A stretch of 64,000 nt of DNA from Lampris incognitus. Lineage: Eukaryota; Chordata; Actinopteri; Lampriformes; Lampridae. The position numbers and the translations under genes are program-made. The notes beneath the pieces were generated by a model. It was not told the origin of the DNA. It made no database searches and saw only the letters and a list, made by a program, of their open reading frames with translations. Shown one piece after another: positions 22,658-34,813 of the stretch; the first letter of the stretch is position 1; each line of letters begins with the position of its first letter. The DNA lies in assembly GCF_029633865.1 (NCBI RefSeq), contig NC_079213.1, positions 103,721,434 to 103,785,433 of the forward strand, in the 5' to 3' direction.

Positions 22658-23294
22658 AGGAACATTGCCATTGTCAGGGCTGGTGAGCAGTCAGTCACAG
22701 ACCACATCAGCAGCCAGTCTCCAAACTTTGCGTCAGACTGGGAGCTGCAAATCGACCTGGGAGGGCAGCTCAGGTTCCCAGACCACATTATAACAACTTT
22801 GTTGAGGCCAGACATACGTAGTACTATCATCAGCCTCTTCAAAACAAGTGCTCCTTGTAGAGCTGACTGTTCCCTGGGAGGACCGAATGGAGGAGGCAAA
22901 TGAGCGGAAGCGATCCAAGTACCAGCAGCTGGTGGATCAGTGCCAGAGGAGAGGCTGGAAGGCACGTAGTGAGCCCATTGCAATGGGGTGTGGAGGCTTT
23001 GCTAGCCGCTCACTGTGCAAGCTCTACACTACTTGGCATCACTGGGGCTGCTAAACGGAAAGCCATCAAGTCTTCCATGGAGGCTGCAGAGAGGGCCTCC
23101 AGATGGCTTTGGATCAAAAGGAGTGATCAGTGGGCCAATGCTGCTGGGACACAAGCCAGGCCTAATCAACCCTGGCTGGTCACCTGAGGGAGGGTGTATG
23201 ATGTTGAAAAACCCAAAACACCGGAGGACCTGAGGAAACATCACTGATGATGTGTCCCAGTGCATCCGAGGATGTACATACGTATCTTCAAATC

Positions 23295-23662
23295 ATACAA
23301 ATAAAATTGACTTGACTAGATAGATAATCAATCTATATCAGTGACAGGATGGATATAAACCAAATGCCAGTGTCCAGCATTATCATTTCCTACATCTTTG
23401 TTTGCTCTTGTTGTTCTTGTATTGTATATTAATTATGCTGTATGTTTATTATTTGTTTATTTATTTATACTATTTCATTATCCTAGTATACCTAACAACG
23501 TCAGGCAAAGGGACTGCCGAAGGAAACTAGCCTCTTAGCTAATTCGGGTACATTTAAATGTGTTTTGAATGTTGATTAATATACATTGTCCCTTCCCAAA
23601 TAAACGTTTAAATAAATAAATAGATAAATAAAAATCTGCTACCAATATTCAAGGCCCACAAC
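23295..23662 (+). repeat. Right long direct repeat around the R2-like block
   Basis: Begins exactly where the R2-like element ends, with 'atacaaataaaattgacttg', then 'actagatagata', 'ctcttgttgttcttgtattg', 'gaaactagcctcttagctaa' and 'attcaaggcccacaac'. It pairs with 16541-16957; the two differ moderately. Confidence 0.85.
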
Positions 23663-24042
23663 ATCTTGGAAATTGCACAAAACCCGTGAAAGCTTTTGGG
23701 GTTTTTCTTTTAGAATATGTTCATCTTCAACTGTCCTAATCCTCTAAAACACAAATCTTTATCTTCCAAAGTGATGTTTCAAGGTTGATAAAAATATTAA
23801 CCAAAACAATGGCTAAAATTAACTTGAATAACAGCAAAATATACCACCCACCTCTCATGGGACAATCCACCACTCTGGACTTTTACGGTTACGACAGCGT
23901 TGTTTATTCTACTGTTGATATACTGTACTGTGTGACCGGCACAGAGGATGTGGGTTTCCATCAGAGTTATCTTGTCAGGATGGTCAGGCCACTGCAGTCT
24001 GTCATGTGAACTCAAAAAGATAGCACAGTTTTGTTTTATTGT
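23663..24042. other. No feature recognised
   Basis: AT-rich sequence with no known repeat, RNA or coding signal that I can identify. It continues beyond the right direct repeat and probably represents older flanking DNA. Confidence 0.45.
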
Positions 24043-25606
24043 TACGTCAGTTAGGATGTTTTGTGTCTGCTGGCAGCTGTTTCCGGTTTCCCGCCTTCGT
24101 GAGATTTGTCCTCTTGAGATCGATAACTGCTGTTTATTCTCTTACTCTCTCTTCTCTGTATTCTGCCCTAACCTCTTCATTTATCCTGCAGATTTCACTA
24201 TTTCCTGTACTTCGGTCACTTATCAGCAGATTCTCTAGTTTTCTTTCTCAAACGACTCTTGTGTTAGTGGGAAGCCTTTTGTTTCTAGTTTACAAGTGTC
24301 GAGTTTAGCCTAGCTTAGCAGTTAGCTCTACAGCATTTGCAGTCAATGCAGCCTCGTTAATGTGCGTTAATGTGTGGCGACTTTTCCGCAGTTACAGATA
24401 GGTTGTCTGTACTAGAGAGACGTGTCTGTGAGTTAGAGCAGCTCCTTTCGGATAGGAGTACGTTAGACATGACGGTCACTCCAGATAGCATTAGCCCCGG
24501 GCCTGACAGCAGACCTGCTATTAGCACTAGCTCGGCCTCCTCGGCAGATGCAGCAGTTTGTCTCTGTTTACCAGCATGGGAAGGCTCGCTTAATGTCAGA
24601 GTCTGTCGAGTCCTTTAAATCCAAATGTAAAACTCATCTTTTTGCCTTTTAACCTAAAATTAGTTGCCTTTAAGTTGAGTGCTTCACAACCTTTACTGCA
24701 TGGCGGGTTGGTTTCTGTCTCAATTAATTTATTAAGCACTGTTCTGCTGACGAGAGTATAGAAGGCTGACTATAGCAAACTACTGTTCTCTTGTCTCACA
24801 TGTCTTTTCTCTCTCTCTGAATGATGTCTTCTCCTTTCTCTTCTCATGTGTGCGTAAATGGTGTGGTGTGAGTCTCCCCTGTGTGCATGTGTAGTCTGTC
24901 CTCCGCCCAGGTCTCCATGGTGATGTGATGGTGGTCACCACCTGGACACTGCTTGGCATCCTCCACATCACATTCTTTTTTATATAGCTTTGAAATCCAT
25001 ATAATTTTGTTATCCTATTTCAATGTTAAGTCCTTCTCCCACTCTGATGTGTGATTCATGTTTTTTCTTGTCTCTTCCCCCGTGTGTGTGAATGGTGTGA
25101 TGTGAGTCTCCCCTGTGTGCATGTGTAGTCTGTCCTCCTGTCGGGTCTATATGGTGATGGTGGTAACGTGGTTGAGGTCTTGGGCTGTTCCGGTGGCGTC
25201 TGGACACTGCTTGGCATGTTCCTCATCATATTCTTCATATATTTTATAATTCCATTTTAATTCTGTTATCCTCTTTCAATGTTGTATTGTGTAAATTGTG
25301 TTTTATTCTGTACATACAACATCCACTGCACATCTGTCCATCTTGGGAGAGAGATCCCTCCTCTGTTGCTCTCCCTGAGGTTTCTCATCAGAATACTTTA
25401 TTCATCCCTGAGGAGAAATGGGGTAAATTCTGCCTATTTTTTCTCCCTGTTAAAGGTTTTTTTTTTTTTTTTTAGATGTAGATGAGTTGTTCCTTATCCA
25501 ATGCAAAGGTCTAAGGACAGGATGTTGTATTGCTGTAAAGCCCACTGAGGCAAATTCGTAATTTGCGATAATGGGCTATACAAATAAAATTGACTCGATT
25601 TGACTT
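24043..25606 (+). mobile_element. L2-type LINE with the middle deleted
   Basis: 24043-24590 looks like a LINE 5' UTR and the start of its first frame, including the coiled-coil-like 'DRLSVLERRVCELEQLL' at about 24400-24450. At about 24590 it jumps to the C-terminal end of the reverse transcriptase ('ESFKSKCKTHLFAF' and stop) and then to the 3' UTR and 'gggctatacaaataaaattg' tail. A segment of about 150-220 bases in the 3' UTR ('gtgtgcatgtgtagtctgtc' region) is present twice in tandem. Confidence 0.7.
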
Positions 25607-27001
<1,395 letters not shown>

Positions 27002-27514
27002 GGTAACACTTTATAATAACTACACAAATGAAGCATTAGTTAAGTATTAGTAACTACTGAATTCATCATTTGTAAAGTAAGACACGCACCAATGGTTACT
27101 GTGTGTTAATAGATGTTAATAAATACTTATTAATACTGCTATTCATGATTAATTCAGGTAGTTACCATTTGTTAGTTAAGTGTTTTGTATGAGCTCATCT
27201 AAAGTGAGGACTATCTAAGCCTTACAAAGCATTTACAAATTAGATTGAAAGGCCAGCAGTACCTTGAGACTCACAGAAGTGTAAAGGATCATAAGATCCT
27301 TTAGAAAGTGTAATTGGCAAACTAGGTGTACATTTGTGCATGAATTAATCATGAATTGCATTATTGTTAAGTATTTACAAAACACCTATTAACACACTAA
27401 CCATTGGTGCATGTCTTGCTTTACAAATGCTTTACGAATGCTTTACAAATGAGGAATTCAGTAGTTACTAATACTTAACTAATGCTTCATGTGTAGTTAT
27501 TATAGTGTGTTACC
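27002..27514. mobile_element. hAT-type MITE with 8-bp target duplication
   Basis: A 513-bp element with long inverted ends: 'ggtaacactttataataact' at the left and its complement-like 'agttattatagtgtgttacc' at the right, matching for well over 80 bases. CATTTATT is duplicated on both sides (26994-27001 and 27515-27522). An 8-bp target duplication points to hAT. No coding capacity, so it must have been moved by a transposase encoded elsewhere. Confidence 0.9.
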
Positions 27515-27660
27515 CATTTATTTTCTTTCCATATTTGAAGTGATAAAATGATGTGTAACTGTTTGCGATACAACAGTTTAAACATCCAAGACACATGCCA
27601 GATATTAAGGATTTTTTAACAGTGGGAGATAATTCAGTTTCATTATCGATATTTATAAGT

Positions 27661-27703
27661 GGGTGTGTGTGTGTGTGTGTCTGTGTCTGTGTGTCTGTGT
27701 GTG
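27661..27703. repeat. (GT)n-rich microsatellite
   Basis: Interrupted GT/CTGT units. Confidence 0.85.
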
Positions 27704-27784
27704 TTTGCATGCCAAGTTGCATGATTCAAAGCAAGCGTCACAGTTCATTGATAGTGAATGCTATTCTAACACATTATCTGACTG

Positions 27785-27785
<1 letters not shown>

Positions 27786-27872
<87 letters not shown>
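27786..27872. repeat. (CA)n microsatellite
   Basis: About 43 uninterrupted CA units. Confidence 0.95.
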
Positions 27873-27873
<1 letters not shown>

Positions 27874-29155
27874 CCTGACTGACTGTAGCTCATCCTCCTG
27901 TATGATTCAGATAACCATATCTCTGCAGCTGTGCCATTGTTCAGAGCCGGGCCATGACTCAGCTCTGGTGACGCTTTCCAAGATTCAGTCGACTGGACTT
28001 TCTCTGCACTGTATGAGGCCTTGATAGCGTGTTGTATATGAGCAAATAATGGTTACAATAAGTTTGTCAGGGGACACTTAACACATCCTAACGTTTTTAG
28101 GAAGTCAACTTGCCCCTACTTTTTACTTTAAGATCTTCCGCTGCACTTTTTTTTTTGTGGTCCAGTTATGTTTTGTCAAAATGACATATTTTGGACGAAT
28201 GAGAATTACAAATTTCCATAATTACTTAACTGGTTAAAAAAAATTAGGGCAGTGCATTTCCCAAAGCAGCTGTAATTGTAGTGTTTGGTATGTTGAGGAT
28301 GAGAGAAAAGTGGGCACAACAAAAAAAAACCGACTGACACCAAAATTAACATTTTAACAACTTTAATACTGTTTTTCAAACAACTTAAAATGGCCGCCGT
28401 CCAACGCCTGTATATACTGCAACGCGTCGGTGGTGGTCATGATGCGTCTGATGTGATGTGTCTGTAAGCAGACATGGTGGACATGATCAGAAATCAAGTT
28501 TAGACTATCGCTGCACTGGGGGACGCTCGGTTGTTCTGGGTGTTTCTGGGACAGAGTAGTCAACGTTGCGCAGGAAATGACGCGAACGACACACGTCATA
28601 AATAGCGACGTGACGCGCACGATGACGCGTAAATTACGCGCGGCCATTTTGACCGCCCGTGGTAGTTTTAGGTACATCTTATCATAACTTTCTTTTTTCA
28701 TGTAAATATATGCCATTTTAGGAGCATTCAGGGAGCGGCGGGTCTGTATCTTTTTTTTTTCTTTCTTCCACAAAGTTATTAAACTTTGATAATCCAAAAC
28801 GGTCAAAATGACCGCCTTGGTCGTTCGTCACAGCGGACGACCCGATAACGACACGAGAAGGTCGTCGGCAGACGTGTCTGACACGGCTGTGTCCGTAGTC
28901 CGGGACGGTTGTCATATCTGACGCCCAAGTATTTCCAGCGGGTTGTTTACAGATGAAAGATGTACAGCATGCGTGCAGAGCTCTCGCTAGAAAAACTCAA
29001 AGCCGGGTTAGTTAAATGCCGGTGGAGAGAAGACGTTGATGCCGGAGGAGAGACGTGACCTGGTCACCTTACTGATGATCAGGGTCGTAAGGCTATGTTG
29101 GATTTTGCAGCTGGGTTTTTGCAGTGGCGCTGGTCGTCCCTCTCCTGGGTGGGTC
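27873..29155. other. uts2b 3' side; possible piggyBac-like scrap
   Basis: Contains the uts2b 3' UTR next to the stop codon at 29156. The stretch 28360-28930 is unusually rich in CpG and CG-containing words ('gacgtgacgcgcacgatgac') and its minus strand reads 'TTTDALQYIQALDGGHF', which faintly recalls the N-terminus of piggyBac-like transposases. I would not press this identification. Confidence 0.3.
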
Positions 29156-29181
29156 TCACACACAATACTTCCAGAAACAAG
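29156..29181 (-). CDS. uts2b: uts2b exon 4 (mature peptide)
   Basis: Acceptor 'tttttcag' at 29182-29189, then CFWKYCV and TGA. The first two bases complete the Ala codon begun in exon 3. Confidence 0.92.
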
Positions 29182-32007
29182 CTGAAAAATGATGAGACAC
29201 CCTCTCATAGTATAACTTCACAGCAAACCAAGTCAGGTTACTCATAAGGCACATTTTAAAAACTACCAGCATTGACCGCCGAAGCGCTGTGCAAAATACA
29301 AGTAAATCAAAAACAGTTTACACACACACACACACACACACACAGGCAGATCATTTGGATTCAAAAGCAAGGCAAAATCAAGTTGGACATGCACCTTGGC
29401 TCACGGTATAATGACAATAAATTGAATTAAATGAGTCGTTAGTGGGGGCGGACCTGATGCTTTAAAGCAGTGGTTCTCAACCTTTTTGGGGTCCTGGACC
29501 CCCTGCGTATTTTTGATCTACCCTGAGGACCCCTCCACCTGATCTTGGGGGACGGGGGTTGCAATTTGATAGAAACAGTAGAAACTGCATTTTAAATTGC
29601 ATTATAGCATTTATTCACTCTTTGGGGCAAAAATAAGAGCTTTCAGTTGTAACTTAGATATAGTTAACAAAACAGAATTCTTATGCAGTAACTTTCAGAT
29701 ATATGTAACAAAACAGAATATGTATTCAGTAACTTTCAGATATATGTAACAAAACAGAATATGTATTCAGTAACTTTCAGATAGATGTAACAACGGAATC
29801 TTTATGCAGTAACTTTTAACAATGCAAACGGGAGCGAGATCTCTTATTAAAATACAATAAATTACACTTGTGAAACAGATGTAATTAGAGAAAAAAGTCC
29901 TGTTACCCTTTATAGTTTAGGTAGATAAAGGTCTTCGTCACATTTGAGTAAAATAATCCTATTTCTATAAATGTCATAGGATCTTTTTTTTAAAGATATT
30001 TTATTTTCACGAACCCCTTGCAATTACACCACGGACCACTAGGGGTCCGCGGACCCCCGGTTGAGAAATACTGCTTTAAAGGAGGCTAATCCACAGTCAT
30101 GCCCTGTGTGTGTTTGATATCTGTTTAAAATGGAACAAAAACTGAAACGTTGATGTCTTCTAACGTCCCATATTACTTAAAGCACCATACATTTTGTATT
30201 GTCTCTTTCTATTGAAAAAATATAAACAGATGTAAAAGATTTCTCTCAATATAATAGAGCAACCCAGTTCAGTTTCTCTCAGCCGATCTTTTTTTTTTCC
30301 CCTGGTACTCGTGACGTCATTAGACACTCATACAACAGCCAATCAGATCGTATCATCTAATTGTGAGACCCCGCCCACCATCACCACCAACCCTTACTTG
30401 TACTTGTCACTCAAATGTCAGCTCATGAATATTAATGAAGACTAGACCACTCCCTCGCTGTTCATGAGACAACAGAACAGTAATGGATAAAGGTAAAACA
30501 TATATATATATATGTTAGAAATTTACAAAAAAAAAGTTGCTGAATTATTTTTTTTTAGGCATGAAAAGTTCAATCTAATTACTCATTCCGGCCCGACTTT
30601 AAACTCCCACTTAAGCAATTTCTCTGCAGTTTTCTCACTGTATAAATCGACCAATGGTCATCTGATAAATTGGTGATGAAGGGCGAGATGTGATAAAAGC
30701 AGCTTACGTTCACCCCTCTTTCTGAGGATGGGTTTGCCCTCCGCCAATTCATTGGCTGTGATCTCTCTCCCCAGCTCCAGGTCTTCCCTCAGAGTCTGCA
30801 GCTAAACAGGAGAGACCAGAATGGTTAAAGGACAGGACAAAAAGAATGACGGTATGCCCTCACTCCATCAGTGTAGACTACGCATACAAAACAAGTCCCA
30901 TGTTGTCATATTACATTTGTGGACTTGCCATCTTATCCCCCCTCCCTCACTCAATATGTTCGCAATATGCACATTTTTGAGCTGAGCTGCCAAACACAAC
31001 GAAATATTCACAAGGAAAAATAAACTTACCACTTCTAACTCAGCCAGTTTATTGGTCAGCTCAAGACCTGCAGATGAAAACATCAGCAATCATCAAAACA
31101 ATACATTATTGTATTCCAATGTATCATTTTGTGTTATTATGAAGTATTGTTTTTTTTATCAGTTGGGTTTTTGCTTTCCCCGGGTCTCACCCAAAGGATC
31201 AGTCCTCTCGACAGGTGCCAGGCTTTTGTGTAGTAACAGCGATAGGATCTTACTCTGAGCATTTGTCTCTTCTTTTGGACTGGAAACATAATTTCCTGGA
31301 TAGGCTAATAATAATAATAATAATAATCATCGTCATCACCATCATAATTTGCTTTATGTTGTAACACAGATGACCAAGACAGATTTCCTAAATGGTAAAT
31401 GGACTGCATTTATACAGCGGTTTTCTAGTCTACCAACCACTCAAAGTGCTTTACAGTGGCTGCCTCACATTCACACACACACACACATTCATACACTGAT
31501 GGTGGAGGCTGCCATGCAAGACACCAACCTGCTCCTCAGGAGCATCCTTACATTGGCAACAAAGTGTTCCTAATTTCAATCATTATCAACATCATCATCA
31601 ACATAATAAGCTATATGTTGGGATGCAGATAACCAAGACAAATTCGTATGCATCCTTACATTGGCAAATAAAATGATTCTGAATAATAATAACAATAAAC
31701 TTTTATAGCTGCAGAAATGAAGCTCATCTGATTTTAAAACTTGTTGCATTTTGACATTTCTGTAAGTGTAATAATTTGTTCCTTGACGCTCGATGCCATT
31801 AAGTGTGGTCCTGGTCCATCGAGCGACCTCAGACACTTGACATAATCTGGTATTTTCTTTTTTTTTAATGAGTACGTAGAGTAGGTGGCTAATATGAAAA
31901 CACTCACCGGGAATCAGGACACTCCTCCCCTCCACGCTGAACACCGCCTGAAGCAACAGCAAGCCCACGACTCCTGAGCAGCAGCTAACAGACGCGACTT
32001 TACACAT
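29156..32007 (-). CDS. uts2b: Urotensin II-related peptide precursor (4 exons)
   Basis: Joined exons 32007-31908, 31067-31030, 30795-30714 and 29181-29156 (minus) give 81 residues. Residues 1-24 are a signal peptide with the hydrophobic core 'GVVGLLLLQAVF'; a short acidic spacer follows ('LREDLELGREITANELAEG'); residues 71-73 are the RKR dibasic site; residues 74-81 are ACFWKYCV, identical to mammalian URP, with the C-F-W-K-Y-C ring that activates the urotensin II receptor. All introns obey GT-AG with phases 1, 0, 1. The start is the ATG at 32007, the first before the signal peptide. The peptide would be secreted and act on UTS2R in vascular and neural tissue (family knowledge). The neighbour on the right is ccdc50, as in human. 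An in-frame alternative donor at exon 3 could change the mature peptide. Confidence 0.92.
29468..30073. mobile_element. hAT (Charlie-like) MITE in uts2b intron 3
   Basis: 606 bp with inverted ends 'cagtggttctcaaccttttt' and 'ggttgagaaatactg', typical of hAT Charlie-group ends, flanked by the 8-bp duplication CTTTAAAG (29460-29467 and 30074-30081). No coding capacity. Inside, 29645-29815 holds four copies of a unit of about 41 bases ('aactttcagatatatgtaac'). Confidence 0.9.
29645..29815. repeat. Tandem repeat, about 41-bp unit, four copies
   Basis: The units each contain 'gtaac(a)aaacagaat' and 'attcagtaactttcagat'; the two central copies are nearly identical. It lies wholly inside the hAT MITE. 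Confidence 0.85.
30714..30795 (-). CDS. uts2b: uts2b exon 3 (spacer and RKR cleavage site)
   Basis: 82 bases between acceptor 'tttagctgcag' and donor 'gtgaac'. This donor yields RKR-ACFWKYCV. A second GT ('gtaagc') six bases downstream would also keep the frame. Confidence 0.88.
31030..31067 (-). CDS. uts2b: uts2b exon 2
   Basis: 38 bases, acceptor 'ttttcatctgcag', donor 'gtaagttt', encoding 'LELTNKLAELEV' after the split Gly. Confidence 0.88.
31310..31700. repeat. Fragments of fish interspersed repeat and TAA/CAT tracts
   Basis: In uts2b intron 1. Includes (TAA)n at 31305-31327 and 'aaatggactgcatttataca' followed by 'actcaaagtgctttacagtg', a common fish repeat start. 'ccaagacaratt' and 'gcatccttacattggcaa' occur twice, suggesting a local duplication. 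Confidence 0.5.
31908..32007 (-). CDS. uts2b: uts2b exon 1 (signal peptide)
   Basis: ATG at 32007; 33 codons plus one base, donor 'gtgagtg'. Encodes the signal peptide and the first propeptide residues ('VEGRSVLIP'). Confidence 0.9.
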
Positions 32008-32104
32008 GACACCGACTCTATACGCTCCCAAAACGAGTGCCTCAATACGAGCTGTCCCTCAAAGCAAGGCGAGCGATCCACTGCCTCTGCTCCGTCACAC
32101 CAAT

Positions 32105-32112
32105 ATATTTAT
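32105..32112 (-). promoter_or_regulatory. TATA box of uts2b
   Basis: The minus strand reads 'gataaatatattgg'. A start site about 30 bases downstream (near 32075) would give a 5' UTR of about 70 bases before the ATG at 32007. Placement is inferred from sequence only. Confidence 0.55.
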
Positions 32113-32119
32113 CCTTTCA

Positions 32120-34189
32120 GGGGACCGGGGGGAGGAGGGGCCCCGCACGGTGTACTAAATCAATAGCTAGTCACCGCGCCAGTTTCGTCAATGGACCACC
32201 TATTCAATGAGACCCGGCTGATATATGATTATCTGATGTTGGTAGCCAGGGCCAGCAACCCTTCATCACTGACAGGAATGAATCAAAGCAGGCGAGGAAG
32301 TCGTCAATCAGTCTGTTATTTATGAGGGGACCAGACTCAGATGCTCTTGGCATTTGCCAGTCCTTTTCTTTTACATTAATTGGTTCTTTAAATAGCTACG
32401 GGGGAGTTGTGTCTGACTGAGACAGAGTAAAGAAGGGAAGTGAATTGGTTCTGGGCAGCTGGAGATGAGGTCCACAGGCTTGGCTTCAGGCCTGATTTGG
32501 AGTTTACGGGGTATATATCACTCTGAAGTCCTATACCACGCAGAGCCTTCCAGTCCAGCCTAGTCGAGTCTGTGCATCAAAGAAATCACATCGTATATCC
32601 CGGCCACAGTATACCGGGGCTACGCACTCGTCCAGTTGGAGGGAAATGAGATGCCTCGTTGAATTTGGCTCCTGATCTCTTGTAAAACGGCCCCTGGCTG
32701 CACTTCACCTTTCATCCTTCTTCTGAGGCACCCGTTGAAGTCTATGAAATCTCCTCCAGAAATCCTTTCACAAGTCTATCACCTTATCCAAAGTACAGGA
32801 GGTCAACAACATCCTGGAGAGATTCGGTGGGAATCAACCCTAAAGCAGAAGTGGACGCATCGCAAAACCCATCTCGCCAACTTGGAGGCCAAGACTTAGA
32901 CATAACCGATGAATATCAGGACCCTTGTCCTTGACCAGATTACCTAACCACGGGGCCCTGGAGCAATTGATTAGTCGTTCCCCCCCCCCATGTATAGAAA
33001 ATACATCTTGGGCCTCAGAAACAACTATGACTGAAAAGGCTTTAAAGGTCACATGAAATGACTTTAAATTGCAGCAAACTTCCACGATTTGCTGTAATCC
33101 AGCTGAAATGGAACGGTTAGGTGGGGTTTTGTGAGGGAATAAGTTCGATTTGACTGACAGCCAATCATGGCCACGCATTTTTAGAAGAATGTGGACATTG
33201 ATGTAGGACTGGATGGTTCCAGTTTGGTGGTAGAGAATGTTTTGTCTTCTCTCAATCTCACTCCCATTCATACATCAGACATTTTTATTAGTGTACGCCT
33301 GCAAGAGCAGGATGACATAACTAAAAATGATTGTATTTGTCAGGAAAAGAAAAACATTATTCTCATAAACACAAATATAAATCTTCATTTATTTACCTTC
33401 TTGCACATAACTAAAAAGATGTGAATTAAGAGCAGATACAAGGGGTAGCAAGCGTCAGATTACTGTTTCGCTTTCATGGGACCTTCAGTCTGGGACTCGC
33501 TTTCATGTCTATTGAAAAACAGCGTCCCCTTGTGGCCTGGAGCCACCAGCGTTTGCAGAGGTCACCAATCCAGCCCTGTCTGACTCATCCTGCAGTTTTC
33601 CAACGCCAAACTTTACGATCAACATCACACGTTTTTACTGCTGAACAGAGGACGTACACGTGTCCCCCAGTCCACAAAATTAACAGTACATATGAGCTGC
33701 ACTGATCCCTCATTCATGGTTTGTGTGGCCATGTTCAAGTCAAGTATGTTTATAAAGCACTGGTAGCAAACAGGTCTGTCTGCAAGTGATTTACAGAAGA
33801 TAAATGAAAATTATTGATTAAAAAAGTAAAGGATGAAAAGGACTATATACTCTTACATCAGTCCATCCATCAAGGAAGAATATCTGTCCTTAATTCCATC
33901 TATCGTCTGAACTTCCAAAATCCAAGTCAGGCATTCAGAATTCAAATTAATTGCAAATCAACAGCAAATATTTTTCATGTGAACGTCAGAAATGCATTGC
34001 TAACGTGTTTCAATTGTATTATTTTTCTCTTGCAAATGTTTATGAAAATGCATAAAAACTTTTTTCCTTTTTATTTTAAATTAAAATTACATGCACATAC
34101 ACGTGACTATATATGCAACTGTATATCCCATAAATGCATTATACTGAAACCATATACATAGAGATTAGTACACAGATTACACATACATC
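32120..34189. other. Upstream of uts2b; no gene recognised
   Basis: No exon, RNA or repeat that I can name, apart from 'tcaagtcaagtatgtttata' near 33735, a fish repeat scrap. This region presumably holds uts2b regulatory sequence, which I cannot resolve. Confidence 0.45.
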
Positions 34190-34813
34190 TTGCCATACAT
34201 ATTACTCATAATACACACAGAAAAGAGAAAAAGGAAAACAAACAGGCACAAAAAAGGGGGGTTCTCTGCCGCCTCAGTCTAACTCTAATCTTCCTTATTG
34301 AGTGGGATATGTAAGATCTTGTAATAGTAGAAAAAAGGGGGTCCAAATCTTCATAAACTTTTGTACAGACCCTTGGCCGGTACATCTGATTTTCTCAAGT
34401 TTCAAAAACTGCGTAATGTCTTTAATCCATCTGGAAAAATGAGGTGACGCTTGTTGCTTCTGTTAGAGAACAGTGAGATGTCTAGCAAGCAAGGAGGTAA
34501 ATGCTATTATGACATGTGCTTTACCTTTAAGGGTACGAGTTTCTGGAGCAAAACCAAACAGGGCACATATGGGGTTAGGAGGAATGTCCTTTTGAAACAT
34601 CTTGCTATAGGCGTCAAAAATACTGGCCCAAAACGTGTTAAGGTTAGGGCATGACCAGAACATATGTGTGTGTGATCTGCTGGTTGACTTTTGCAACGAG
34701 GACAGGAAGCGTCTGCATGAGGAAAAATGTTGGCCAGTCTAGCATTGGTCAAATGTGCTCTCAAAACAACCTTTAGTTGTATTAGGCTGTGTCTTGCACA
34801 TTGTGAGGAGGTA
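34190..34813 (-). mobile_element. L1/Tx1-type LINE C-terminal fragment
   Basis: Minus-strand frames read 'ASCPRCKSQPADHTHIC' and 'HMFWSCPNLNTFWASIF', typical of the C-terminal zinc-knuckle region of L1/Tx1-group LINEs, followed by a 3' UTR. One frame change lies between the two halves. A Tc1-like element has inserted into its upstream side at a TA. Confidence 0.75.

Larger units (their letters stand above)
17483..23294 (+). mobile_element. R2/HERO-like non-LTR element (second copy, pierced)
   Basis: Reading pieces in order: a C2H2-like finger near 17770-17840 ('CGKVCKNDHGLKIHQ'), more N-terminal sequence to 18040 and at 18783-18872, reverse transcriptase at about 19815-21250 (motifs 'VLWLDLANAYGSIPHKLI', 'PPIRAFMDDLTVTT'), a CCHC-type knuckle near 21920-21975 ('CPLCPEKGSLEHVLSSC') and the restriction-like endonuclease at about 22800-23050. 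Zinc finger at the N-terminus plus endonuclease at the C-terminus defines the R2/R4/HERO/NeSL group. Three later insertions interrupt it (L2 at 18040, a retroposon at 18873, SINE3 at 22089). It holds several stops and frame changes and is dead. A single piece could be mistaken for a host gene. HERO is my best guess within the group. Confidence 0.7.

Noticed and set aside
24370-24618. Small coiled-coil host protein
   Set aside because: It sits directly upstream of an L2 3' end and looks like the start of a LINE first frame.
31576-32031. A longer uts2b start, or read-through of exon 1 as a single 151-codon protein
   Set aside because: The codon at 32031 is TTG, not ATG, and the frame beyond 31908 is intron; splicing to the ACFWKYCV exon explains the gene.
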